Shown here: positions 45,094 through 53,929 of the stretch, one piece after another
Position numbering within the stretch: position 1 is the first letter of the stretch
Layout: each line of letters begins with the position of its first letter
Source: Sphingomonas edaphi
GTDB taxonomy: Bacteria; Pseudomonadota; Alphaproteobacteria; Sphingomonadales; Sphingomonadaceae
NCBI RefSeq assembly: GCF_003583725.1
Contig: NZ_QXTF01000001.1
Coordinates: 1,054,001 to 1,118,000, forward strand
Direction of reading: 5' to 3'
Length of the DNA stretch: 64,000 bases
Program-made: the position numbers and the translations under genes
The notes under the pieces: model-generated
What the model saw: only the letters and a program-made list of their open reading frames with translations
Told to the model about the DNA's origin: nothing
The model's database searches: none

Positions 45094-45701
45094 TTACGGC
45101 GATCCTGCTTGCTGGTGCAACGCCGCCAACCGCGATCGACGCGGAACGCGCCTTTGCCGCCGACGCGCAAGAAATTGGTCAGTGGACGGCCTTCCGGAAA
45201 TACGCGACCGACGACGCGCTCATGTTCGTGCCCCAGCCGACAAAGGCGCAGGATTTCCTGAAGGACCGCAAGGACCCGCCGGTCAGCGTTTTCTGGTGGC
45301 CCGGAAGAAGCTATGTCAGCTGCGACGGCAACACCGCCGTCAACACCGGCCCCTGGGTCCGCGAATGGCGCAAGTCCGTCGGCTATTTTACCACCGTCTG
45401 GCAGCGGCAGGCGGACGGCGGCTGGAAGTGGGTCTACGACGCCGGCGACAGCTTACCCGCTGCGCGGGCGGAAGGTGGCGATATCAAGTCGCGGACGGCC
45501 GCCTGCCCGAAGGCTCCGATCCCACCGGTTATGCAGCCTGAGGCCCCGGCGGACGTCAAATCCTCCAGCGGGTCCAGCAAGGACGGCACGTTGAACTGGA
45601 GCTGGACGGTCTCGGCCGACGGCAGCCGCAGCTTTATTGCTTATCTTTGGGACGGACAGCAACATCGCGTGGTGGTCGAAGACAAGGTCGGCCCTCAATG
45701 A
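45090..45701 (+). CDS. Hypothetical secreted protein after folD
   Basis: A 203-residue protein beginning GTG at 45090, overlapping the folD stop. The N-terminus ([19 protein letters not shown]) looks like a weak signal. The following ~110 residues, [21 protein letters not shown] then ...[11 protein letters not shown], have the shape of a SnoaL/NTF2-like domain; the C-terminal ~80 residues ([19 protein letters not shown]) are unassigned. Function unknown. It is coupled to marC by ATGA. The fold suggestion is inference from sequence style only. Confidence 0.65.
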   Translation: MITAILLAGATPPTAIDAERAFAADAQEIGQWTAFRKYATDDALMFVPQPTKAQDFLKDRKDPPVSVFWWPGRSYVSCDGNTAVNTGPWVREWRKSVGYFTTVWQRQADGGWKWVYDAGDSLPAARAEGGDIKSRTAACPKAPIPPVMQPEAPADVKSSSGSSKDGTLNWSWTVSADGSRSFIAYLWDGQQHRVVVEDKVGPQ

Positions 45702-46330
45702 TCGAACTGTTCACCACCGCCTTCATCACCCTTGCGGTAATCATCGACCCGCCAGGGTGCGCGCCGATCTTCGCCTCGCTGACCAGCGGGACCGACCAGG
45801 CGCACCGACGCAAAATGGCTATCCGCTCGACCGCCGTGGCTTGGTGCATCCTCGTCTTCTTCGCGCTGCTGGGCGAACCGCTGCTTGCGACCCTCGGCAT
45901 ATCGCTAAGCGCATTCCGGCTAGCGGGCGGCATCATGCTTTTCATCATTGCGTTAGAAATGGTCTTCGAAAAGCGCACCGAGCGGCGCGAGGAACGGGCT
46001 AAGGAAATTGAGGGAACGCCGGAGGCCGAGGATATCTCAGTCTTCCCGATGGCCATCCCGATGATCGCCGGGCCAGGCTCTATCGCGTCCATCATGCTGC
46101 TGTCTGCGCGCGCCAACGGTACCGTCGAGGGCCTGATCGTGCTCGGCGCTATGACGGCAGTCATCGTATTGACGCTGATCGCGTTGTTGCTGGCTGGACC
46201 GCTGATGAAGCTGATCGGCGCAAAGCTCGAAGCCATGATCACACGTATTCTCGGCGTGATCCTGGCTGCACTGGCGGCACAGTTCGTCCTCGACGGACTT
46301 GAACGAAGCCTGCCCGGGCTCGCGGGCTAG
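45698..46330 (+). CDS. MarC-family membrane protein
   Basis: A 210-residue inner-membrane protein with six predicted helices and MarC-family motifs: IIDPPGCAPIF near residue 15 and FPMAIPMIAGPGSIAS in the centre. The family was named from the marRAB region but has no proven transport substrate. The ATG at 45698 overlaps the upstream stop; codons upstream in this frame are shadow sequence. It is the last gene of the plus-strand run beginning at gluQ, five bases from the facing end of the GT-C-like gene. Confidence 0.87.
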   Translation: MIELFTTAFITLAVIIDPPGCAPIFASLTSGTDQAHRRKMAIRSTAVAWCILVFFALLGEPLLATLGISLSAFRLAGGIMLFIIALEMVFEKRTERREERAKEIEGTPEAEDISVFPMAIPMIAGPGSIASIMLLSARANGTVEGLIVLGAMTAVIVLTLIALLLAGPLMKLIGAKLEAMITRILGVILAALAAQFVLDGLERSLPGLAG

Positions 46331-46335
46331 CTAGT

Positions 46336-48147
46336 CTAGCCGACCACCCTCCACATCTTGAACGGGGAATCCTTGGGCAGGGCGACCGGCTTCAGCCAGG
46401 CCGGCACCTTGCCCTTCACGATCTGGGCGTAAAAGCCCTTCGGCGCCTCGGCCATGAAGATGGTCGCAGTCGACATGTCGGGGCAAACCAGCAAATAGTC
46501 GCTGCCATACTCGCGGATCGTACGGTGCGCATTTGCCTCGTCGCCCCGAAACGCCTTCATCACGTCTGCGATCGCCCGGTCGTTGCGGTGATAGGGACCG
46601 CCCACCACGTCATGATGGGTCGCGATGATCATGCGTGGGCCGAGGTCGATGAAGGTGAAGACCATTCCCTTCGGCTGCGCGTTGATGGGCGCCAGTGCAG
46701 CGAGCGTCGGGCAGGTCCGGTTGGCCTTGCTTACCCGCTGGGCGGCCGCCGCTTGCCTCTCGCCCGGGATGAGACGTGTGCCAAGCGGCACGACAGCGCC
46801 GAAGCCGAACAGCACCAGCACGATCGCTATGGCGTGATGCCAGAGCTTCGGCGAGTTCAGAAGTTTGGCCGCGACCAGGACAATCAGCGCCGTCGCGGCA
46901 GGCAACGCCATCATCTGCGCCGCCGGGGCGGCCCGCATCTGCCAGAACAGCAGGCAGAAGGCCGCAATCGCAGGCAGCGCAACGGCCAGCGTACGGCGCA
47001 AGAGGTCGCGCCCGTCAGCGCCCATCTTTTTGGCCCGCCAAATTAGCAGCGCCCAGCCGATCAGGCCGGTTACCGGCAAGGTCAGCGCAATTGCTCCAAT
47101 CCGCCAGCCGTGCCGGTAGAAGGGCCGTGCCTCGCGTACATGGTCAAGCCACAGACTGGTCGCCTCGGGCGACACGCCTTCCAAACGTTCAAGACATTGC
47201 GGCCAGCTCAGCGCATGGAAACCCGCTACCACTGCGCCCGCAGCAATGGCGGCGCCGAGCCGCGCCTTCCAGCCCTCGAGGCGAAGCACTGCAAGCGCCA
47301 GCATCACCGCGCCGCCCACGGCCGCATCGGACAGCCAGACCGGCGACATCGCGTCGCATACTGCCAGCCGATTGGCTTCCGAGGCGAAAAGCAGGAACCC
47401 GGCGCCCGTCGTCGCGGCCAACGCGGTGGCATAGGCGGCCAGACGCCGCCGCTCGTCACGATCGGCGACCCACATCAGCACCGCCGCGCCGCCCAGCAGC
47501 GCGAGGTAGATGAGCATTTCCAGCCCGATCGCCAGCGACAGTCCGCTGGCGAGTCCAAGAACCGCCCCGCCCCGCGCACGCCGCGGATCCGCCATGCCCG
47601 AAATGCCGAGACCCAGCAGCGCGAGCTGCCAACCATGATGGTCGATCCTGAGCGGCGCGAACATGGCGACCGTCGAATAGGCACACAGCAGACCGATGAT
47701 CGGCAGCGGCCAAGCCTTCTCGTGCACCAGCCGCCGCATCGTCATTGCCAAGCTAAACATCAGCAGAAGCAGCGGCAGCAACGGCGCAAGCGCGACTGCC
47801 GCTCGCTCCGCATCCGCACCGCCGAGAATCGGCTTCATCAATAGGATGATGCCGGCGATCGGCAGGTCGACCAGCCGCGACCAGTGGATGTTGCCGCCAC
47901 CATGCGCCGGATCGAACCGGTGCTGAACGAGGTCGTACCATCCTTGGCCGCCCAGCCAGGCGCGGACTTGCGCCATTCGTAAATTGTCGTCGGTGTCAGG
48001 CAGTGAAAAACCGCGGATTTGCGCCCAGCGGTTGAAGATGATCCAGGCTGCGTAGACCAACCACGCCGCGATGATTACCCACCGCCAATGCCGGAAAAAT
48101 GGTTCCGCCAGTCGTTGCTGCAACTGGTCGAGCCGGCCCTCGGTCAT
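46336..48147 (-). CDS. Large polytopic membrane protein, GT-C-like
   Basis: A 603-residue protein with about 11-13 hydrophobic segments and a soluble C-terminal region. The first outside loop, after the first membrane helix, has SLPDTDDNLRMAQVRAWL and HWSRLVDLP, an acidic pattern like that of GT-C glycosyltransferases such as STT3/AglB. A lipid-linked sugar transferase is the best guess, not proven. The ATG at 48147 is chosen for its GGGGGAG site; the frame continues to 48228 into the divergent gtrA-like gene. With gtrA and gtrB homologues next to it, it is a candidate GtrC-type acceptor transferase. Confidence 0.72.
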   Translation of the reverse strand: MTEGRLDQLQQRLAEPFFRHWRWVIIAAWLVYAAWIIFNRWAQIRGFSLPDTDDNLRMAQVRAWLGGQGWYDLVQHRFDPAHGGGNIHWSRLVDLPIAGIILLMKPILGGADAERAAVALAPLLPLLLLMFSLAMTMRRLVHEKAWPLPIIGLLCAYSTVAMFAPLRIDHHGWQLALLGLGISGMADPRRARGGAVLGLASGLSLAIGLEMLIYLALLGGAAVLMWVADRDERRRLAAYATALAATTGAGFLLFASEANRLAVCDAMSPVWLSDAAVGGAVMLALAVLRLEGWKARLGAAIAAGAVVAGFHALSWPQCLERLEGVSPEATSLWLDHVREARPFYRHGWRIGAIALTLPVTGLIGWALLIWRAKKMGADGRDLLRRTLAVALPAIAAFCLLFWQMRAAPAAQMMALPAATALIVLVAAKLLNSPKLWHHAIAIVLVLFGFGAVVPLGTRLIPGERQAAAAQRVSKANRTCPTLAALAPINAQPKGMVFTFIDLGPRMIIATHHDVVGGPYHRNDRAIADVMKAFRGDEANAHRTIREYGSDYLLVCPDMSTATIFMAEAPKGFYAQIVKGKVPAWLKPVALPKDSPFKMWRVVG

Positions 48148-48208
48148 CACGCTCCCCCGATAATTTACGCGATTGTGTCCTAGCGGTAACCGACTAGAGA
48201 GCAAGCCG

Positions 48209-48631
48209 ATGATCCAGTCCACGCTCAACAGGGTCGATCCTGAGCATCGTACCGTGCTCCTGCAGCTGGCGCGTTATGCCTTCGCTGGCTTTGCGATCAC
48301 GCTGCTTGTCGCTGCCAGTTATTGGGCGATCGCCGAATATCTGCACGTCGACCCGATGGTCAGCTTCGCTATCGTTTTCCTATTCTTTTCGGCCGTTAGC
48401 TATTTCACCCACGGCGCGTTCAGCTTCAAAGGGCACGGTGAACGGGACCGGCACCATGTGCGAATGGTGCGCTTCATCATCGTCAACGTCATCGGTTTCA
48501 TTGTGAACCAAAGCTTCATCTGGCTTCTGGTCAAACAGATAGGCGGAGCCAACTGGTGGCCGACTATCCCGATGGTTTTCGTCACCCCGCTCTTGACCTT
48601 CGCCCTCCATCGCCGCTTCGTCTACGCATGA
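48209..48631 (+). CDS. GtrA-like membrane protein (putative polyprenyl-sugar flippase)
   Basis: A 140-residue protein with four membrane helices and GtrA-family motifs, including FLFFSAVSYFTHGAFSFKG, cited as SAVSYFTHGAFSF, and VTPLLTFALHRRFVYA at the end. GtrA proteins flip polyprenyl-phosphate-linked glucose across the inner membrane. The ATG at 48209 is chosen because it starts just before RTVLLQLARYAFAGF. The stop overlaps the glycosyltransferase start (ATGA), so flippase and enzyme are co-translated. Confidence 0.85.
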   Translation: MIQSTLNRVDPEHRTVLLQLARYAFAGFAITLLVAASYWAIAEYLHVDPMVSFAIVFLFFSAVSYFTHGAFSFKGHGERDRHHVRMVRFIIVNVIGFIVNQSFIWLLVKQIGGANWWPTIPMVFVTPLLTFALHRRFVYA

Positions 48632-49575
48632 ACAGCGTCGAACTGAGCCTGGTCATCCCGGTCAAGGATGAGGAAGCCGCCATCGGGCCCTGCCTCGACC
48701 GCTTGATCCCCGTCATCGAAGGCATGGATGACCCGGCCGCCCGCTCGTTTGAAATATTGTTTGTCGACGATGGCAGCACCGACCGAACACTCGACGTCAT
48801 CCGCAAGTCGCACGAAACTGACCCGCGCATCCGCGCCATTTCGCTGTCGCGCAATTTCGGCAAGGAAGCGGCGCTCTCCGCCGGCCTCGACGCCTCGCGC
48901 GGCGAAGGCGTCGTCCCGCTCGATGTCGATCTTCAGGACCCGCCCGAAGCGCTGCCCAAAATGGTCGCCAAGTGGCGGCAGGGCAACGATGTCGTTTATG
49001 GCGTACGCGATAATCGCGAGACGGACAGCCTGCCCAAGCGGCTGACCGCCGACCTTTACTACCGGGCCCACAACTGGCTGAGCAGCGACAAGATTCCGGA
49101 ACATGCCGGCGACTTTCGCCTGCTCGACCGGCGTGTAGTGGACGTTATCCGCCGCATGCCCGAACGCAATCGCTTCATGAAAGGATTGTTCGCCTGGGCG
49201 GGCTTTAGGCAGGCGGCGGTGAGCTACCATCGCGAAGAGCGCAAGGTCGGCAAGACCAAATACAATTACTGGAAACTGTGGACGCTGGCGATCGACGGGA
49301 TCACTTCCGCCTCGACGGTCCCATTGCGCATCTGGAGCTACCTCGGCGCCTTCGTCGCGCTCGGCGCGCTCGGCTATGCAATCTATATCGTCATCCGCAC
49401 CCTGACCTCGGGCATCGAGGTGCCGGGGTATGCGTCGATGATGGTCGCCGTCCTCTTCCTTGGCGGCTTGCAGTTACTCTCGCTCGGTGTGCTCGGCGAA
49501 TATGTCGGCCGCATCCTAACGGAAACGAAAGGCCGCCCGCTTTACGTCGTCCGCGAAGAGATCGGCGGGGACTGA
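48628..49575 (+). CDS. GtrB-like polyprenyl-phosphate glycosyltransferase (GT2)
   Basis: A 315-residue family-2 glycosyltransferase with LSLVIPVKDEEAAIG, FVDDGSTDRTLDV, VVPLDVDLQDPPE (the metal-binding DxD-type Asp) and the acceptor-loop REERKVGKTKYNYW. Two C-terminal membrane helices (~235-255 and ~268-290) match dolichol/polyprenyl-phosphate glucosyl or mannosyl transferases such as GtrB. It would charge the lipid carrier that the upstream GtrA-like protein flips. The ATG at 48628 overlaps gtrA; the stop shares one base with the methyltransferase. Confidence 0.88.
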   Translation: MNSVELSLVIPVKDEEAAIGPCLDRLIPVIEGMDDPAARSFEILFVDDGSTDRTLDVIRKSHETDPRIRAISLSRNFGKEAALSAGLDASRGEGVVPLDVDLQDPPEALPKMVAKWRQGNDVVYGVRDNRETDSLPKRLTADLYYRAHNWLSSDKIPEHAGDFRLLDRRVVDVIRRMPERNRFMKGLFAWAGFRQAAVSYHREERKVGKTKYNYWKLWTLAIDGITSASTVPLRIWSYLGAFVALGALGYAIYIVIRTLTSGIEVPGYASMMVAVLFLGGLQLLSLGVLGEYVGRILTETKGRPLYVVREEIGGD

Positions 49576-50309
49576 TGGAACGAAAAGTCTATGAGCAGAT
49601 GGCAAAGCTCGATGGTCTTCACTGGTGGTTCACCGCACGGCGGCGGATCCTCGATGGCCTGATCGAACGCGTCGTCCGCCCGCCCAACAACGCCCGCATC
49701 CTCGAACTCGGCGCCGGCACTGGCCACAATCTCGCGATGCTCGAACGCTTTGGCAGCGTGGAAGCTAGCGAACTGGACCCTGTCGCCCGCGAACTGGCCA
49801 GCACACGGCTCGGCCGCGAGGTGAAGGAGGCCGCGCTTCCTGACCTGTCGATGTTCCCAGCAGACAGTTACGACATGATAGCCCTGCTCGATGTGCTGGA
49901 ACATGTGCCCGACGACAAGGGCTCGCTCGACGCGATCCTCAAGCGGTTGAAGCCGGGCGGCGCGCTGCTGCTCACCGTTCCTGCCAACCCGTGGATGTGG
50001 AGCGCCCATGACGTCGCTCACCACCACCACCGGCGCTATCGCAAGTCGGAAATTGCCACGCTGGCGCGGGACGCCGGCTTCGAGATCGAACTGCTGTCGC
50101 CGTTCAACAGCCTGCTATTTCCGCCGATCGCCGCGGTTCGTGCCATCGGAAAGCTGACGGGCAAGGACGATAGCGACGACGCCATGCCGGGCGACTTGGT
50201 TAACAAGACACTTGATGCGGTCTTCGGACTTGAACGGTCGCTTATCGGCCGGGTGCCGATGCCGTTTGGGGTTTCGCTGGTGGCCGTGCTCCGGCGTCCG
50301 CGCGCCTGA
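49575..50309 (+). CDS. SAM-dependent methyltransferase in the glycosylation cluster
   Basis: A 244-residue class I methyltransferase with motif I ILELGAGTGHN, MIALLDVLEHVPDDKG and LKPGGALLLTVP. The N-terminal LHWWFTARRRILDGLI and central HHHHRRYRKSEI match class I enzymes often found next to polyprenyl-linked sugar genes. It could methylate the sugar or its lipid carrier; the acceptor is unknown. It starts at ATG 49575 sharing one base with the stop of the glycosyltransferase. Its last 68 bases overlap the convergent membrane gene. Confidence 0.82.
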   Translation: MERKVYEQMAKLDGLHWWFTARRRILDGLIERVVRPPNNARILELGAGTGHNLAMLERFGSVEASELDPVARELASTRLGREVKEAALPDLSMFPADSYDMIALLDVLEHVPDDKGSLDAILKRLKPGGALLLTVPANPWMWSAHDVAHHHHRRYRKSEIATLARDAGFEIELLSPFNSLLFPPIAAVRAIGKLTGKDDSDDAMPGDLVNKTLDAVFGLERSLIGRVPMPFGVSLVAVLRRPRA

Positions 50310-51861
50310 GCAGGATCGAGCCCTCGCCGGCCCAGACCGGCGTCCAGCCATCGACCCACGCGCGCGGGATCGGTCGCATGTCGAGCAGCCAGAGATAATC
50401 GAATGCCGGCGCCGGCAAATAGTCGAGCGCCGTTTCGATCGCCCAGCCCTCATGTCGGCAACCGCGGTCGCGGACAATCTGCGAAGGATCGCGCTGGAAC
50501 CAGCCGGCGTCCGGGTAGCGCACCGTCAACAGGCTCGAACCCGCCATCGGCCAATGGTCGTTGGTGTAGGCGTCCCGCCGCACCGTCGCCAGCGCCCCAA
50601 GATGATCCGAGCGACGAAGCGACCAGCGCTCGCAGCCGTCCCAAACCAGCACCGCGACGCGCGATCCCAGGGGCACATGGTCGAGCGCCTGGAGTTGCTC
50701 TTTCTGCCGCGCCCAGGCGATGCTGGTGCTGGCCGTTGTTCCTGCCAGCCGGACTAGCATAAAGCTGATCGCGGCAACCGCCAGCCATGTCGCCAGCGGG
50801 AAGCGCGTCTCGGCCTTGAAGCGGATCGCCAGGATGAAGATGGCGACCGCGTAGGGAACCAGCCGCATGTCAGTATAGGCTGAACCAAACACGATGCGCG
50901 GCAGCAGGACATAGGTCAGCGCCAAGACAAGTCCGGAAAAGGCCAAGTTACGCGAAAGGATCAGGCGCGGGTGGATCAGCGCGAACAGGGGCACCGCCAG
51001 CGCAATCGCCGCCGACGCGATGTCGAACGTCTCCCAGCGGTCCCGGAACATCCGCAAGAGATATTCCCACTTGAAACCCCAATCGAACCAGCGAGCCGTC
51101 ACGCCTCCGGTCGCCTCGCTCCGCCACAGGAGCAGGAACAGCACCGGCCCGGCCATCGCCATACTGTGATAGGCAGCGCGAATTATCGCCATCCACCAGC
51201 TATGCCCGCGGTCATGCTGGCGAACCGCCTCCGCCGAGAAGCATAACAGGCCCAGCGTTCCCCAACCGAAGGTATGGCAGAAGAAGATGACGAAGCTGAT
51301 CGGTACAAATAGCAAGGCGCGAAGCTTCGACTTGCCCAGCCGACCAAGCCGCAGCCACAGACCGAAGGCGAGGAACGCGAAGGCCATCGACAGCGCAAAG
51401 TTGACGAAGCCGAACATGAAGGGATGGCCGAATGCCAGCGGCAGCGCGAACGCCACCGTCGGCGGCAGGCGATTGTGCACTTCGCGAGCAACCCACAGCA
51501 TGCCTGCGACGGTCAACGGCGGAATGCTCATCACGATCAGCTTAGTCGCCGGCTCGACCCCGATCAGCTTGGCTAGCGGCACGACCAGTAGGTCGACGCC
51601 CAGGTTGCCGATTGGCAACCAGCGAAACTGGAACCATTTGTGGAGGTAAGGGCTTGTCGAAAGATCGGTGGCGACCTTGTAGCGGCCCATGTGACCGCCG
51701 AGGTCAACAACCGGAGGGATTGACGGCCAAAGGAAGGGCACGAACGCCAAGAGGATCATCGCAACGACGAACGGACGCCCTTCCCACCACGGCCGCGGCG
51801 CGCCCTTGGGCGACGCGGCGAGCGCGGCTTCGTGAGCGACCAGTTCGGGCGCGTGGATCAC
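50242..51861 (-). CDS. Second large polytopic membrane protein of the cluster
   Basis: A 539-residue protein with about ten hydrophobic segments and a ~150-residue soluble C-terminus. The first outer loop has [17 protein letters not shown], with Asp and His positions reminiscent of GT-C enzymes but without a clear family match. It starts with GTG at 51861 inside the argG stop (GTGA), so it is the second gene of an argG transcript. Its 3' end overlaps the methyltransferase by 68 bases in antisense. Function unknown; a link to the neighbouring Gtr-like genes is inference. Confidence 0.7.
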   Translation of the reverse strand: MIHAPELVAHEAALAASPKGAPRPWWEGRPFVVAMILLAFVPFLWPSIPPVVDLGGHMGRYKVATDLSTSPYLHKWFQFRWLPIGNLGVDLLVVPLAKLIGVEPATKLIVMSIPPLTVAGMLWVAREVHNRLPPTVAFALPLAFGHPFMFGFVNFALSMAFAFLAFGLWLRLGRLGKSKLRALLFVPISFVIFFCHTFGWGTLGLLCFSAEAVRQHDRGHSWWMAIIRAAYHSMAMAGPVLFLLLWRSEATGGVTARWFDWGFKWEYLLRMFRDRWETFDIASAAIALAVPLFALIHPRLILSRNLAFSGLVLALTYVLLPRIVFGSAYTDMRLVPYAVAIFILAIRFKAETRFPLATWLAVAAISFMLVRLAGTTASTSIAWARQKEQLQALDHVPLGSRVAVLVWDGCERWSLRRSDHLGALATVRRDAYTNDHWPMAGSSLLTVRYPDAGWFQRDPSQIVRDRGCRHEGWAIETALDYLPAPAFDYLWLLDMRPIPRAWVDGWTPVWAGEGSILLRRADAGARPPAKPQTASAPGR

Positions 51862-53078
51862 CGCCCGTCGCGCCGTCCCAGCAGCCGCAGGCGCAGTGCG
51901 TTCAGCTTGATGAACCCTTCCGCATCGCGCTGGTCATAGGCGCCGGCATCGTCCTCGAACGTCACCACCTTCTCGCTGTAGAGGGAATGCGGTGACTTAC
52001 GACCGGTGATGTGGACCCCGCCCTTGTAGAGCTTCATCCGTACCGTGCCTTCGACCTTCGCCTGGCTATGGTCGATCGCCGCCTGCAGCATCTCGCGTTC
52101 GGGCGAGAACCAGAAGCCGTTGTAGACCAGTTCCGCGTAGCGGGGCATCAACTCGTCCTTGAGGTGAGCGGCGCCTCGGTCGAGCGTCAATTGCTCGATC
52201 GCGCGATGAGCGGCGTGATAGATGGTGCCGCCAGGCGTCTCGTACATACCGCGGCTCTTCATCCCGACGAAGCGGTTCTCGACCAAGTCGAGGCGGCCGA
52301 TGCCATGCCGCTTGCCCAGTTCGTTCAGCTTCGCGAGCAGAGTCGCCGGCGACATCGCCTCGCCGTTCACTGCGAGGGCATCGCCCGCCTTGAAGTCAAT
52401 GGTGATTTCTTCAGGTTTATCGGGCGCCGCAACTAGGTCGTCGGTGCGCGAATAGACATAGTCCGGGACTTCTTCCCACGGATCTTCAAGCACCTTCCCC
52501 TCGCTGGAGGTGTGCAAAAGGTTGGCGTCGGTCGAGAAGGGGCTTTCGCCGCGCTTGTCCTTGGGAACCGGGATCTGGTTCTTCTCGGCGAAGTCGATCA
52601 GCGCAGTACGGCTGTTCAAATCCCACTCGCGCCACGGAGCGAGAACCTTGATGTCGGGCGCGAGCGCATAATAGCCAAGCTCGAACCGCACCTGGTCGTT
52701 GCCCTTACCCGTCGCGCCATGACTGACCGCATCTGCGCCGACTTGTCGTGCAATCTCGACCTGGCGCTTGGCGATCAACGGCCGGGCGATCGACGTCCCG
52801 AGCAGGTACAGTCCTTCGTACAGCGCGTTGGCGCGCATCATCGGGAAGACATATTCGCCGACGAATTCCTCCTTGAGGTCGTCGATGAAGATATGCTCGG
52901 GCTTTACACCCATCAGCTCGGCCTTGTGCCGCGCCGGGCCGAGTTCTTCGCCCTGACCCAAGTCGGCGGTGAAGGTCACCACCTCGCACGCATAGGTTTG
53001 CTGCAGCCATTTCAGGATCACGCTGGTGTCGAGGCCTCCCGAAAAAGCCAGGACGACGCGGTTGATCTTGTCGGCCAT
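51858..53078 (-). CDS. argG: Argininosuccinate synthase
   Basis: Joins citrulline and aspartate to argininosuccinate, the substrate of argH. The 406 residues have the PP-loop [14 protein letters not shown], the [11 protein letters not shown] and [14 protein letters not shown] motifs, and the [12 protein letters not shown]-like [11 protein letters not shown]. The ATG at 53078 gives [15 protein letters not shown], and AAGGA lies nine bases upstream; the frame runs on to 53309 without homology. It precedes the membrane-protein gene, with which it overlaps by GTGA, and is divergent from an EF-hand gene. Confidence 0.95.
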   Translation of the reverse strand: MADKINRVVLAFSGGLDTSVILKWLQQTYACEVVTFTADLGQGEELGPARHKAELMGVKPEHIFIDDLKEEFVGEYVFPMMRANALYEGLYLLGTSIARPLIAKRQVEIARQVGADAVSHGATGKGNDQVRFELGYYALAPDIKVLAPWREWDLNSRTALIDFAEKNQIPVPKDKRGESPFSTDANLLHTSSEGKVLEDPWEEVPDYVYSRTDDLVAAPDKPEEITIDFKAGDALAVNGEAMSPATLLAKLNELGKRHGIGRLDLVENRFVGMKSRGMYETPGGTIYHAAHRAIEQLTLDRGAAHLKDELMPRYAELVYNGFWFSPEREMLQAAIDHSQAKVEGTVRMKLYKGGVHITGRKSPHSLYSEKVVTFEDDAGAYDQRDAEGFIKLNALRLRLLGRRDGR

Positions 53079-53211
53079 CACATTGCATCCTTGCATGAAT
53101 TTCGCGGAAATTAGGCAGGCGCGCCCATGCCACTGCGGCCTTCGCCGTTCAAGCGCCATACAGCTAATCGGGCATAGCCTCGTTATATTAACGTTGAGGA
53201 GGGGCTTCCCC

Positions 53212-53826
53212 ATGACGAAATTTATCCTGCTCGCCGCGACGGTACTGGCCGGTGGTGCAGCCATGGCCCAGACTGCCCCGCCGACGCGGCCGATGGCCGA
53301 CCATGTCATGACGCGCGCCGAAGCTTTGCAAATGGTCCGCGATCATTTCGCCAGGTTTGACACCAACAAGGACGGCCAAATCGCCAAAGAGGAAATCGCT
53401 TCCGCCCATGGCGCGATGGCGGGCGGTCCAGGTAAGCGTGTCATGCGCCAAAAAGGACCGATGCGCGATCCCACTGCCGCGTTCGACCGCCTCGATTCCA
53501 ACAAAGACGGTTCGATTAGCCGCGACGAATTCGCCAAGGGCCATGAAATCCGGATCGAAAAGCGCGTGGCGATGCGCGAAAGCATGAAGGACGGCGCGGT
53601 CGGCCCGATGAAGATGCACCGTATGGGCGGCATGCGGGGCGGCCGGATGATAGTGATGGCCGACACGAACAAGGACGGTCGCATCACGCTGGCCGAAGCA
53701 GAGGCGATGGCCCTCCAGCACTTCGACCAGATGGATACGAACCACGACGGCCAAGTCACTTCCGAGGAGCGGCGGGCTGGCCACAAGTTGATGATCCAGA
53801 AACATCGTACGCCGACATCGGGTTAA
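53212..53826 (+). CDS. Secreted EF-hand calcium-binding protein
   Basis: A 204-residue protein with a signal peptide ([20 protein letters not shown]) and four canonical EF-hand loops: [12 protein letters not shown] (residues 50-61), [12 protein letters not shown] (95-106), [12 protein letters not shown] (151-162) and [12 protein letters not shown] (175-186). All keep the six calcium ligand positions. The link between loops 2 and 3 is Met/Arg-rich. It is probably periplasmic and may buffer or sense calcium; its partner is unknown. The ATG at 53212 follows GAGGAGGGG. A strong terminator follows. Confidence 0.88.
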   Translation: MTKFILLAATVLAGGAAMAQTAPPTRPMADHVMTRAEALQMVRDHFARFDTNKDGQIAKEEIASAHGAMAGGPGKRVMRQKGPMRDPTAAFDRLDSNKDGSISRDEFAKGHEIRIEKRVAMRESMKDGAVGPMKMHRMGGMRGGRMIVMADTNKDGRITLAEAEAMALQHFDQMDTNHDGQVTSEERRAGHKLMIQKHRTPTSG

Positions 53827-53848
53827 CCCTTCCCGAAAACGGCAGGCG

Positions 53849-53893
53849 AAGGCCCGACGCTAGGTATGGCTTCCCTTGCGTCGGGCCTTTTTT
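53849..53893 (+). terminator. Intrinsic terminator of the EF-hand gene
   Basis: AAGGCCCGACGC (53849-53860) pairs perfectly with GCGTCGGGCCTT (53878-53889), and six T follow (53888-53893). It lies 22 bases after the EF-hand stop and separates that gene from the S46 pair. Confidence 0.92.
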
Positions 53894-53929
53894 CGTGCAG
53901 GTTCGCTGGCCGATCAGGAGGAGTATTCG

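Noticed and set aside
46776-47844. Two ~245-codon plus-strand frames opposite the GT-C-like gene
   Set aside because: Both are very rich in Arg, Gln, Pro and His, overlap each other, and lie opposite a good membrane protein with its own ribosome site.
53161-53211. Promoter of the EF-hand gene (TATATT at 53184-53189)
   Set aside because: A -10-like box is present but no -35 box at a suitable distance, so it was not listed as a feature.
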